DNA from: an uncultured Cohaesibacter sp. | Lineage (GTDB): Bacteria > Pseudomonadota > Alphaproteobacteria > Rhizobiales > Cohaesibacteraceae | Assembly (NCBI RefSeq): GCF_963676275.1 | Contig: NZ_OY781091.1 | Coordinates: 558,001-622,000 of the forward strand | DNA length: 64,000 bases | Direction of reading: 5' to 3' | Shown: positions 8,783 to 16,329 of the stretch, piece by piece | Layout: every line of letters begins with the position of its first letter | Numbering within the stretch: position 1 is the stretch's first letter | Program-made: the position numbers and the translations under genes | The notes under the pieces: model-generated | Told to the model about the DNA's origin: nothing | The model's database searches: none | Seen by the model: only the letters and a program-made list of their open reading frames with translations

Positions 8783-8806
8783 ACAAAAAGCAGCGACTTG
8801 CTGCTT
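8783..8806 (-). terminator. Orphan leftward terminator-like hairpin
   Basis: Read on the minus strand, AAGCAGC (8806-8800) and GCTGCTT (8794-8788) form a 7-bp stem around a 5-base loop, followed by a short T-run. No minus-strand protein gene lies immediately to the right, so it would end either antisense transcription from 8967 onward or a small RNA started between 8807 and 8966. Confidence 0.35.
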
Positions 8807-8903
8807 GCAAGATTTCCTAACCATGCAAAAATCTTAAGTTGTGGTCAATATTTGCGCATCTGCCAGTAAAACCAATGCTTGCATCCCCCTGATGTGTAGT
8901 ATA

Positions 8904-8957
8904 CTTGATACCAAGCAGAATCGAAATTCTCTATTTCGTTGAACTCTTGATACCGAG
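8904..8957. promoter_or_regulatory. Paired GntR operator candidates
   Basis: CTTGATACCAAG (8904-8915) and CTTGATACCGAG (8946-8957) are near-identical, same-orientation 12-mers with imperfect dyad symmetry (CTTG...CAAG). Their 42-base spacing equals four helical turns. The second ends 9 bases before the GntR start codon, which points to autoregulation. FCD-type GntR proteins commonly bind short palindromes of this size. Confidence 0.55.
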
Positions 8958-8966
8958 TGTTGCCAA

Positions 8967-9641
8967 TTGGAAGAAATTGAAAGGCCGCCGTCCCTATCTG
9001 ATATCGCGACGGAAAAACTCAGAGCCGCTATCAGTGAGGGCGAATTCGCCCTTGGTGAAGCCTTGTCCGAGCAGAAGCTCGCTGAACGCCTGAATATCAG
9101 CAAAACGCCTATCCGCCACGCTCTGGCGCAAATGAAAGTGGAAGGGCTGGTTGAGGTTTTCCCTCAAAAGGGCACCTTTGTCTTCACTTTGAGCGGCACC
9201 GATCTGGAACGCTTCTCGGAATATCGCTTCATTCTGGAAACCGCAGCCCTGCGTCTGGCCTTCCAGCGCAATCGCGATGGACTTGTTGCCGAGCTGGAAC
9301 GCATCTGGCACAAGATGGAAGAAGCCAAGAGAATCGACAAGCGCTCTCATTATCTGGACCTTGATCTGCAATATCACAGGGCCATGTTTGAATTTTGCGA
9401 CAATCATTATCTGTCCGAGAGCTACCGCTTGATCGAGGCCAAGGTTTCGGCAATTCGAACCTATCTGGGCCGGGACAGGATCCAGACCACCAAGAGCTTT
9501 GAGGAGCATGGGGAAATGATCGAAGTTCTGCGCAAAGGCAGAATTGAAGAGGCGATCACCATTCTCGACTTCCATCTCGGCCGCTATCATCGCACTTTCA
9601 GTCGCGACGTGGTGGATATAGCAAAATCCGAGACCAAATAG
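8967..9641 (+). CDS. GntR-family (FCD domain) transcriptional regulator
   Basis: 224 residues. A winged helix (about 10-75, with LAERLNISKTPIRHALAQMKVEGL as recognition region) is followed by an all-helical FCD ligand domain; its metal-binding positions include Asp in DLDLQYHRAMF and His in FEEHGEMIEVL and FHLGRYHR. FCD regulators usually sense sugar acids or other carboxylates. The only in-frame start after the upstream TGA is TTG at 8967, an unusual codon with a weak ribosome-binding site, which suggests low expression. It converges on the hydratase-kdgK pair, which is a plausible target. Confidence 0.88.
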   Translation: MEEIERPPSLSDIATEKLRAAISEGEFALGEALSEQKLAERLNISKTPIRHALAQMKVEGLVEVFPQKGTFVFTLSGTDLERFSEYRFILETAALRLAFQRNRDGLVAELERIWHKMEEAKRIDKRSHYLDLDLQYHRAMFEFCDNHYLSESYRLIEAKVSAIRTYLGRDRIQTTKSFEEHGEMIEVLRKGRIEEAITILDFHLGRYHRTFSRDVVDIAKSETK

Positions 9642-9669
9642 CGCCGGGTATCTTTTTGGCTTGTCAAAG

Positions 9670-9705
9670 AAAAGGCTGCTCTCTTGATCAGGGAGCAGCC
9701 TTTTT
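9670..9705. terminator. Bidirectional terminator between GntR and hydratase genes
   Basis: AAAAGGCTGCTC (9670-9681) pairs perfectly with GAGCAGCCTTTT (9693-9704), with a T-run on both strands. It sits between the convergent genes ending at 9641 and 9821 and can serve both. Confidence 0.9.
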
Positions 9706-9820
9706 GTTTGTCAGTCTGTCATCGCAGTCCATGATGCCAGGGGGAGGGGGCGATGCTGTGCCAGCCCTCCCTTGATGCATCAGGCCAAAGCATCAGAGCA
9801 TCAGTGCATCAGTGGTACGG

Positions 9821-10600
9821 TTACGCCGCGTCATATCCGGTCTTGAAGGACAGCTCGACCTTGCCATCATAATAGATATTGATGTCGGCATTCTCTTCCA
9901 GCGCCTTGCAGGGAATGATGCCGCCGGTTGAGATCCACTGGCCTGCTTTCGGGTTGAAGCCATATTTGAGAGCGACACAGATAAATTCACGTGCGACCTC
10001 ATCCGCTGGCCCGATCAGATCCAGAGTGGTGCCTTCGGCGATCACCGTGCCATTCTGCTCGGTCTTCATCACTTCGCCATTCCACTTGGTATCAGCCGTA
10101 TAGGCATGTTCTGGGCCAAGCACCAGACAGCCCGAGCCGCAGCGGTCGGAGACGATGGCAGGCACGCCAAAATCGCCGCCATTGGTCAGCGCACCGGAAG
10201 GCATTTCGGCACTGACACACCAGACATCGAACAGGTCGGTCAGCGGGGCGCTGGCCACGGCATCCTTGCCTTTCGCCAGATAAGGGGCCGCCTTCTGCGA
10301 AATGCGCAAGGCAACTTCACCTTCGGCATTGATGCTCAGGGTCTTGAAACCGGGGACCAGCTTGTCGGCGGCCACGATTTCTTTCTCATGCATCGGAGCG
10401 AAGAAGATTTCGTCAATGCCCATTGCTTTCTGGGCCGGGGGAGTGGAGCCACCAACCTTCCATGCGGCGCAATAGCCGGCATCCTTGGCGATGACGGCCT
10501 TGACGCGATCATAGGCATCCGGCAGGGAAGCGGGCATCTGATCGGCAGTGAGTGTAACGCTGGCAAGCGGGGTGATTTCAGTGCGTACGTAAGCGGACAT
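9821..10600 (-). CDS. FAH-fold hydratase/hydrolase (MhpD-like)
   Basis: 259 residues. It resembles 2-keto-4-pentenoate hydratases and related fumarylacetoacetate-hydrolase-fold enzymes: an N-terminal helical region, AAWKVGGSTPPAQKAMGI, then the barrel segment ending in AGQWISTGGIIPCKAL, which matches the GDxIxTG turn of the family. These enzymes hydrate or cleave keto- or diketo-acids with a divalent metal. The ATG at 10600 is chosen over upstream starts because of the preceding AGGATACC and because the family begins here. It shares a strand with kdgK 108 bases upstream, so it probably acts on a deoxy-keto sugar acid; the exact substrate is unknown. Confidence 0.65.
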   Translation of the reverse strand: MSAYVRTEITPLASVTLTADQMPASLPDAYDRVKAVIAKDAGYCAAWKVGGSTPPAQKAMGIDEIFFAPMHEKEIVAADKLVPGFKTLSINAEGEVALRISQKAAPYLAKGKDAVASAPLTDLFDVWCVSAEMPSGALTNGGDFGVPAIVSDRCGSGCLVLGPEHAYTADTKWNGEVMKTEQNGTVIAEGTTLDLIGPADEVAREFICVALKYGFNPKAGQWISTGGIIPCKALEENADINIYYDGKVELSFKTGYDAA

Positions 10601-10708
10601 GATGGTATCCTGTGGTGAGATGGAACGGAATGCCGCACTTTTCATTGCAAAATGCGGTGGCAATGGCGGGCCTGTTCGGGCAAAGACCGGACAGGCCACG
10701 GGATGATA

Positions 10709-11674
10709 TCAATATTGGCCTTCCTGAACGGGGCTCCAGACCGCCTTGTCGATGGCGCCGCCCGGATGCATGATGACCTTGGCGGCAATGGCATGCGCCA
10801 TGCGGGCCGCTTCGTCAACGCTTTTGTCCTGAATGCGCATGCCGATATAGCCTGCGGCAAAGGAATCTCCTGCTCCGGTGGTATCGACCGGTTTGAGTTT
10901 TGCCGGAGGGGCAACCTCGAGGCGGCCCTCGCCATTGACGATGACGCAGCTATTGTCGCCGCCCTTGATGATGGCTTCGCCAGCGCCCCAGCCGCGCCAT
11001 GCATCAGCGATCTTGTCCGCGTCGCTCTCCTGCCAGAGAGCAGCATGGTCTTCACAGCCAACCAGCGCAAAATCGGTGACGCTCGCCGCCTTGCTGAAGA
11101 CCGCGCGGCACTTGTCGCGATCCGGCCAGAGCGCAGGGCGGAAATTGGGGTCAAAGGCAACCTTCACCTTGCCCTTGAGAGAGCCAAGAGCGGCAAGCAG
11201 ATTGTCGCGCTGCACATCGTCCAGAATCGCCAGCGTGATGCCGGAGAAATAAACCAGATTGAACTGGCCGAGCAGTTCGGCGATCTTCTCGACCGACCAG
11301 CCGCCAAACATCAGCTTGGCTGCGGCATCATTGCGCCAATATTGGAAATAGCGCTCGCCTGTCTCGTCATTCTCGATCATGTAAAGACCGGGATTCTTGC
11401 CTTCCACCAGCGTGATGTGATCCACCTTGATGCCTTCGCTGACAAATTTCTCGCGCATGCTCTGGCTCTGCATGTCAGCACCCAGTCCGGTGATATAGGA
11501 GACTTCTGCCTTGGGAGCGAACTGGCGCACCAGATAGGTTGCCGTATTGAATGTGTCACCGGCAAAGGCTTGCCGGAAGATCTTTGTGCCCTCCGGGAAG
11601 CCCTCTACGCCCTTGGCAGGCGACAGTTCGATCATGCATTCGCCGATGGAGGCGATTTTAAGCAGCTCATTCAT
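10709..11674 (-). CDS. kdgK: 2-dehydro-3-deoxygluconokinase (KDG kinase)
   Basis: 321 residues, PfkB/ribokinase family. It phosphorylates 2-keto-3-deoxygluconate to KDPG. The N-terminus reads IASIGECMIELSP, typical for KDG kinases; the substrate region holds AGDTFNTATYLVRQ, and the catalytic loop is VDTTGAGDSFAAGYIG. AAGGAGA precedes the ATG at 11674. An Eda-type KDPG aldolase is not in the window; DgoA at 20.3 kb may or may not serve. This kinase is the likely sink for KDG made by the dehydrogenase cassettes of both sugar-acid clusters. Confidence 0.88.
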   Translation of the reverse strand: MNELLKIASIGECMIELSPAKGVEGFPEGTKIFRQAFAGDTFNTATYLVRQFAPKAEVSYITGLGADMQSQSMREKFVSEGIKVDHITLVEGKNPGLYMIENDETGERYFQYWRNDAAAKLMFGGWSVEKIAELLGQFNLVYFSGITLAILDDVQRDNLLAALGSLKGKVKVAFDPNFRPALWPDRDKCRAVFSKAASVTDFALVGCEDHAALWQESDADKIADAWRGWGAGEAIIKGGDNSCVIVNGEGRLEVAPPAKLKPVDTTGAGDSFAAGYIGMRIQDKSVDEAARMAHAIAAKVIMHPGGAIDKAVWSPVQEGQY

Positions 11675-12417
11675 GCGTTTTCTCCTTGATCTGCTCCACT
11701 GGCAGCTTGAAAGCCAGAAAGCCCGTTTATTTCCAGAATTCTCATTTTTGCTCTGGCTGTCTGTTCCAGTGCCGGATACTGATCTGCGCCCTTTCGGGGG
11801 CGGGATATTTTTTTTCAATCAGCGAGATTGGTAAGTTATTGATGAATAACTTGAAGACGTTCCGTGCTGCCTGATCTTGGATCGCTTGCCGAGAGGCAGA
11901 TGCCAAAGGGCTCTTCAGAAAGGCTCCGTCAGCCAAATAGGGCGGGCGAGGGCGCGCCGAATTGACCCCTTCAGGTGACAAATAACAGGGCGAAAAGTGC
12001 GCCAAAATGTCGCGGAAAAGGGTGGCGGTCCGAAAGGGTTTGTGCCTGTTGGAGAATGCCATCGCCCGCATCTTCATTCTTTAAGCTCGTGTTTTTATCT
12101 ATTTACAACAATGGCTTAATTAGCGCCGTCGATCTGGTTCAATTCTCGGGAGCGGCCTGTCTGATTGCTGATGGGCTGTGTGACAATTTCTTTCCCTTCA
12201 GAAGCTGACGGATTGATAGAATTGTCGCACCAACATCGCTCTGACGGCCTCCCTTGATCTTTCCATATGATTAGATTGAGAGATGCCAAAGCACAATATT
12301 GAAAGAGCTGCGACATTTGGTCTTACGGTAAGATGCGTAATGTCTGGCGACTCCACGAGTGGAGCTAGCGCCTAAAGTAGTAGCTCGTCAATGTGGTGTT
12401 GGATTTTGCACGACAAT

Positions 12418-12510
12418 CAAAAGGAGAAATTTCTATGCCTTTGGGCACTGTCATCTGAAACATGAACTGATTTATTCAGTGCCTTTTCCACCGAATTAGC
12501 TCTCCTTTTG
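12418..12510. repeat. Nested 93-nt inverted repeat with seven-codon frame
   Basis: Outer arms CAAAAGGAG (12418-12426) and CTCCTTTTG (12502-12510), middle arms GGCACTG (12444-12450) and CAGTGCC (12477-12483), and an inner ACTGA/TCAGT pair (12466-12480, alternative to the middle arms) make one long hairpin. The left outer arm contains a good ribosome-binding site followed by ATG at 12435 and a frame coding MPLGTVI before TGA, so base pairing would hide that site. Candidate RNA control element or small palindromic insertion. Confidence 0.45.
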
Positions 12511-12560
12511 TCTGGGAATCGAAGGTGAAATACGGGTTAGTACGATGGTAAAATTGATAA

Positions 12561-12572
12561 CTGGTGTACCAG
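12561..12572. promoter_or_regulatory. Candidate operator upstream of IclR gene
   Basis: CTGGTGTACCAG is an inverted repeat (CTGG-TGTA-CCAG) 71 bases before the IclR start. Its TGGT...ACCA arms resemble the operators of several sugar-acid regulators. It may serve the IclR protein itself. Confidence 0.4.
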
Positions 12573-12642
12573 ATACTGAATGTTAGATTTAATATTTGAC
12601 GTAACAGATTTTGCCCAATAGGATCGGCGCCAGGAGGAAATT

Positions 12643-13485
12643 ATGGTTCAATCGGGAGGATCGGCCGAGTTTGATGCGTTCGGAAAACGAACGCTGTTGG
12701 CTGGTACACAGACATTGCTGAGAGGACTGACCATTCTGGAGCTCATCGGGAGCGGGGTGGCCAATGTCAAAGGTCTTTCGGACGCACTCAAGGTTCCGCG
12801 CAGCACGATTACGCGCATGCTGCACAATCTGGTGACCGAAGGCTATCTCTATCACATTCCCGAAAAGGGCTATTTCCTTGGTCCTCGCCTTGTAAATCTT
12901 GGCGACAGGGCGCGCGAACAGCGGCCGCTGGTTGGCGTTGCCAGACCCTTTCTTGAGGCCCTGTCCGATCAGGTGCTCGATACGATCCATCTGGGTGCCC
13001 CCACCAATGAGGGCACGATGATCTATCTGGACAAGATCAACGGCAGTCGCGGGTTTCAGATGCGGTCCCGAATTGGCCTGACGGTGCCAATGGCCTTTAC
13101 CGGCTTGGGCAAGGCGGTGCTGATGACCATGAGTGAGAGCGAATGGAGTAATTTCTACTCCTTTGCCGCCAATCACCCCCGCCTTCAGAATTCCGGGCCG
13201 GACCTGAAAAGCTATGAGCAATTCTGCGCTGATCTGCTGCTGTCCAGAGAGCGCGGATACACCTTTGACGACGAAGAGAATGAAATCGGCATTCGCTGCA
13301 TTGCCGCCCCTGTCTATGCTGAAGGTGCCTCTGCCTATGCTGAAGGTGAAAGAGCGGTCGCGGCCATTTCCATTTCAAGCACACTCAACTTCATGCCATC
13401 CGAGCGCATCAATCTGCTCGGGCCGGTGATCATGAGATGTGCGCAGAAGATTTCTCGGGAACTCGGTTGGAGTAATATGAAATGA
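12643..13485 (+). CDS. IclR-family transcriptional regulator
   Basis: 280 residues. It has an N-terminal winged helix (about 22-80: LLRGLTILELIGSGVANVKGLSDALK) and a C-terminal IclR effector domain with GLTVPMAFTGLGKAVLM and the ISSTLNFMP end region. Members near dgoK/dgoA genes (KdgR type) sense keto-deoxy sugar acids. A short direct repeat (YAEGASAYAEGERA) makes a small duplication near residue 225. AGGAGG at 12632 fits the ATG. Its last four bases overlap the dgoK start (ATGA), so the two are translationally coupled and it heads the cluster 1 operon. Confidence 0.9.
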   Translation: MVQSGGSAEFDAFGKRTLLAGTQTLLRGLTILELIGSGVANVKGLSDALKVPRSTITRMLHNLVTEGYLYHIPEKGYFLGPRLVNLGDRAREQRPLVGVARPFLEALSDQVLDTIHLGAPTNEGTMIYLDKINGSRGFQMRSRIGLTVPMAFTGLGKAVLMTMSESEWSNFYSFAANHPRLQNSGPDLKSYEQFCADLLLSRERGYTFDDEENEIGIRCIAAPVYAEGASAYAEGERAVAAISISSTLNFMPSERINLLGPVIMRCAQKISRELGWSNMK

Positions 13486-14426
13486 GTCTCTTGATCGCAC
13501 TTGATTGGGGCACATCAAGCCTTCGTGCCTATTTGCTGGAAGATGGCAAGATACTGGATCAGCGCCATAGCCCTTATGGTATTCAGCATCTGCCCGCGCC
13601 CGGTGGTGTCAAAGGCTATGAGGCTGCGTTCGAAAGCATTTGTGGCGACTGGCGCAAGCAATATCCCGATGTGCCCGTTGTAACCGGAGGCATGGTCGGT
13701 TCGGCTCAGGGCTGGTCTGAAGCCCCTTATGTGCGCTGCCCGGCAGACCTCGGTGATCTGGCCAGTAATGCCGGAAAGGCCACGCTGCCCGATGGCGGGA
13801 CGTTGCATATCGTGCCGGGCGTGCTGCTGGATGCTCCCGACCTCGCCCCCGATGTGATCCGTGGTGAGGAAATCCAGATTGCGGGCGCTCTGATCGATCA
13901 TGATGACTGGTGGCAAGCCTCCCGCATCCTGCTGCCGGGCACCCATTCCAAATGGGTTACCATGAGCAAGGGCAAGCTTGACAGTTTCTCGACCTATATG
14001 ACGGGCGAAATATTCGCTGTCCTGTGTGATCACTCCATTCTCGGGCGTCTGATGCCGGAAGCCAAGGCTGCTGCGGAAGATGCCGACAAGGCCTTTGATC
14101 TGGGACTGTCCGTTGCCAAAAGCGGTCAGGCTGGGGATCTCACCCATCAGCTGTTTGCGACCCGCACCATGGGGCTGACCGAACGCCTGCCAAAGGAAGC
14201 CCTGCGTTCCTATCTCTCCGGCCTTCTGATTGGCAATGAACTGACGGCGGCAACCCGCGAGCTGCGCGATGATGCATCGCTGCCGCTGATCATGATCGGC
14301 GATGACAAGCTGTGCGATCTCTACAAGCGCGCGCTTTCCAGCTTCGGCATTGAATGCACGGCCCAGTTCGACAACACCGCCTATATCGGGCTCTGGAAAT
14401 TCGCACAAGAGAGCGGCCTTCTCTAG
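13482..14426 (+). CDS. dgoK: 2-dehydro-3-deoxygalactonokinase
   Basis: 314 residues, typical DgoK. It phosphorylates 2-keto-3-deoxygalactonate for cleavage by DgoA. It starts IALDWGTSSLRAYLL, the phosphate-binding signature of this kinase family, and holds VTGGMVGSAQGWSEAPYV and the substrate region LLPGTHSKWVTM. It overlaps the IclR gene by four bases. The partner aldolase dgoA lies 6 kb downstream at the end of the TRAP genes, with the dehydrogenase cassette between them, an unusual separation. Confidence 0.9.
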   Translation: MSLLIALDWGTSSLRAYLLEDGKILDQRHSPYGIQHLPAPGGVKGYEAAFESICGDWRKQYPDVPVVTGGMVGSAQGWSEAPYVRCPADLGDLASNAGKATLPDGGTLHIVPGVLLDAPDLAPDVIRGEEIQIAGALIDHDDWWQASRILLPGTHSKWVTMSKGKLDSFSTYMTGEIFAVLCDHSILGRLMPEAKAAAEDADKAFDLGLSVAKSGQAGDLTHQLFATRTMGLTERLPKEALRSYLSGLLIGNELTAATRELRDDASLPLIMIGDDKLCDLYKRALSSFGIECTAQFDNTAYIGLWKFAQESGLL

Positions 14427-14497
14427 GCTTGCCCATCGGGGAAGCGAGAGATCGCCGCATTCATTTTTACGAGAACTGCTATAGCAGATCTAACATC

Positions 14498-14509
14498 AAG
14501 GTATCAAAG
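14498..14509. promoter_or_regulatory. TTGATACC-type site before zinc dehydrogenase gene
   Basis: GGTATCAA at 14500-14507, inside a longer AAGGTATCAAAG, is the reverse complement of the TTGATACC motif found three times around the GntR gene at 8967. It lies 12 bases before the dehydrogenase start and overlaps the ribosome-binding region. It suggests that the GntR protein may also control this cluster; a single 8-mer match is weak evidence. Confidence 0.3.
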
Positions 14510-14518
14510 GGCAAGAAG

Positions 14519-15538
14519 ATGAAAGCACTTGTATATGCCGGTCCCAACAAGGTTGAGGTCAGGGACGTTCCTGAACCCAAAGCGCAAGAAGGCGCAGTGA
14601 AAGTCAAGATGCTCTATTGCGGTCTGTGCGGCAGCGACATCGGCATCTATTCGGGCAAGCATCCACGCGCTCAGGCTCCTCTCATTCTGGGGCATGAATT
14701 TGTCGGTATTGTCGATGAAGCTCCTGCTGGTAGCAAGTTCGAAAAGGGCGACCGCGTCACCGCCTATCCGCTGATTTCTTGCGGTGAATGCTATCCCTGC
14801 AAGAATGGCACGCCCCATGTTTGCCAGACCCTGCATCTGCTGGGCATTGATGTCGACGGCGCCATGGCAGACCATTGCTGGGTTGACGAGAATGTTCTGG
14901 TCAAGGTGCCCGACGGGGTCTCCGACAAGCTGGCAGCACTGGCCGAGCCTCTCGCCGTTGTCGTGCGCACCCTGCATCAGGCCAATTTCAAGACCCTTGA
15001 TCGCTGTGTCGTCATGGGCGCGGGCCCGATCGGCATCCTGACCGCCATTCTGCTCAAGCATTCCGGAGCATCCCAGATCATCATCTCCGACATTGACGAA
15101 GGCCGTCTGGCTCTTTGCAGAGAGTTCGGTTTCGATGCGGTCAATGTCCGCGACAGCAATCTGGTCGATCACGTCAATGCGGCCACGGGCAATGTCGGCG
15201 CGGATATCGTCTTTGAATGTTCCGGTGTTGAAAGCGCGGCTCTGGAAGTGACCAAGCTGACCCGCGTTGGCGGCATGATCTGCATGACCGGTGTTCACAA
15301 GGCCCCTCATGCGGTCAATCTGATGGATCTCAACTTCAAGGAACAGACCATGGTCGGCAGCCGCGTCTACACCATGCGCGAATTCGCCGATTCCGTGCCT
15401 CTGCTGGCCAATATGGCTGAGGATCTGGAAAAGGTTATCTCACAGGTCGTCCCCCTCAGCGAAAGCGACAAGATCTTTGACATGGTTGCCGATCCCTCCC
15501 TGCGCACCATCAAGATTCTCGTCGATTGTCAGGCCTGA
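14519..15538 (+). CDS. Zinc-dependent sugar (alcohol) dehydrogenase, cluster 1
   Basis: 339 residues, medium-chain dehydrogenase family like L-idonate and sorbitol dehydrogenases. The catalytic zinc site is CGLCGSD with GHEFVG. The structural zinc cysteines are reduced: CGECYPCKNGTPHVC. The nucleotide fold is VVMGAGPIGILTAILL. It probably oxidises a secondary hydroxyl of a sugar acid, possibly C5 of a 2-keto-3-deoxy acid (inference). It is closely similar along its whole length to the enzyme at 51029-52051, both ending VDCQA. The ATG at 14519 matches the family start. The SDR gene follows after 16 bases. Confidence 0.85.
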   Translation: MKALVYAGPNKVEVRDVPEPKAQEGAVKVKMLYCGLCGSDIGIYSGKHPRAQAPLILGHEFVGIVDEAPAGSKFEKGDRVTAYPLISCGECYPCKNGTPHVCQTLHLLGIDVDGAMADHCWVDENVLVKVPDGVSDKLAALAEPLAVVVRTLHQANFKTLDRCVVMGAGPIGILTAILLKHSGASQIIISDIDEGRLALCREFGFDAVNVRDSNLVDHVNAATGNVGADIVFECSGVESAALEVTKLTRVGGMICMTGVHKAPHAVNLMDLNFKEQTMVGSRVYTMREFADSVPLLANMAEDLEKVISQVVPLSESDKIFDMVADPSLRTIKILVDCQA

Positions 15539-15554
15539 ATTCAAGGAAAACACA

Positions 15555-16313
15555 ATGTATAAACTGGATCTATCCGGCCAGAAGGCCATCGTCACCGGTG
15601 GCACACGCGGCCTCGGGCTTGGCATGGTCGAAGGTCTGCTGGAAGCAGGCGCCGAAGTGCTGATCGTTGGCTCAAGCGACAAGGCCGCTGAAGTGGCTGC
15701 CTCGCTCTGTAAAAACGGAGCCAAATGCCACGGATTGGCCATCGATCTGGCCGATGCGACCTCCCGCGCCGAAGGTTTTGACAAGGCTGTGACCATGCTC
15801 GGTGGTGAGTTGAATATTCTGGTCAATTGCGCCGGTGTGCAGAGCCGCCATCCTTCCGAAGAGTTTCCGCTGGAAGACTGGAACTGGGTGCTGGAGGTCA
15901 ATCTCAACGCCGTGTTCGACCTGTGCCAGCGCGCAGCCAATGTCATGCTGCCCAAGGGCCGGGGCAAGATCATCAATATCGCTTCGCTGCTCAGCTTCTT
16001 TGGCGGCTTCACCGTGCCGGCCTATGCCGCTTCCAAGGGCGGGGTGATGCAGTTGACCAAGGCCCTGTCCAACGAATGGGCCAGCAAGGGCATCAATGTC
16101 AACGCACTGGCTCCGGGCTACATGGCCACGGACATGAACACCGCTCTGTTGGCCGATGAGGGCCGCAACGCAGAAATCACCGCACGTATTCCAGCCAAGC
16201 GCTGGGGCAATGGCGAGGACATGAAAGGTCCCCTGGTGTTCCTCGCCTCCGCAGCATCCGATTACGTCCACGGTGTCACATTACCGGTAGATGGCGGCTA
16301 TCTGGGCCGCTAA
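15555..16313 (+). CDS. SDR oxidoreductase, KduD-like, cluster 1
   Basis: 252 residues, classical short-chain dehydrogenase. The cofactor turn is TGGTRGLGLGM, NCAG follows at the fourth strand, the catalytic Ser is in NIASLLSFFGGF, and Tyr/Lys in YAASKGG. The C-terminal VDGGYLGR is typical of 2-deoxy-gluconate (KduD) type enzymes, which interconvert 2,5-diketo-3-deoxygluconate and KDG. AAGGAAAA precedes the ATG. Paralogue of 50248-51006. It sits between the zinc dehydrogenase and the 2-hydroxyacid dehydrogenase with 16-base gaps on both sides, so all three are one operon. Confidence 0.87.
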   Translation: MYKLDLSGQKAIVTGGTRGLGLGMVEGLLEAGAEVLIVGSSDKAAEVAASLCKNGAKCHGLAIDLADATSRAEGFDKAVTMLGGELNILVNCAGVQSRHPSEEFPLEDWNWVLEVNLNAVFDLCQRAANVMLPKGRGKIINIASLLSFFGGFTVPAYAASKGGVMQLTKALSNEWASKGINVNALAPGYMATDMNTALLADEGRNAEITARIPAKRWGNGEDMKGPLVFLASAASDYVHGVTLPVDGGYLGR

Positions 16314-16329
16314 CCGAAGGAGTTTACGA

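Larger units (their letters stand above)
8522..8966. promoter_or_regulatory. Intergenic region upstream of GntR/FCD regulator
   Basis: About 445 A+T-rich bases with no convincing gene. It holds three copies of TTGATACC (8531, 8905, 8947), described separately, and a leftward-facing hairpin with T-run at 8783-8806. A possible 70-codon frame on the minus strand (8572-8784) has no family resemblance or good start and was not accepted. Confidence 0.5.
11675..12642. other. Long intergenic region upstream of IclR gene
   Basis: About 970 bases between divergently oriented kdgK and the IclR gene. No reading frame in it has a recognisable family, a good start and sensible codon use. A short CTCCAC-GA-GTGGAG palindrome lies at 12351-12364. 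The parts with clear structure are the nested inverted repeat at 12418-12510 and the CTGGTGTACCAG palindrome at 12561-12572, both described separately. The rest could be decayed coding DNA. Confidence 0.5.

Noticed and set aside
8572-8784. Possible 70-residue protein on the minus strand upstream of GntR
   Set aside because: No family resemblance, A+T-rich composition unlike neighbouring genes and no good ribosome-binding site.
9770-9812. Repeated GCATCAG heptamers near the hydratase gene end
   Set aside because: Irregular spacing and only four short copies; likely chance in a low-complexity stretch.
12130-12150. GGTTCAATTC resembling a tRNA T-loop
   Set aside because: The five bases on either side do not pair and there is no acceptor stem or anticodon arm upstream.
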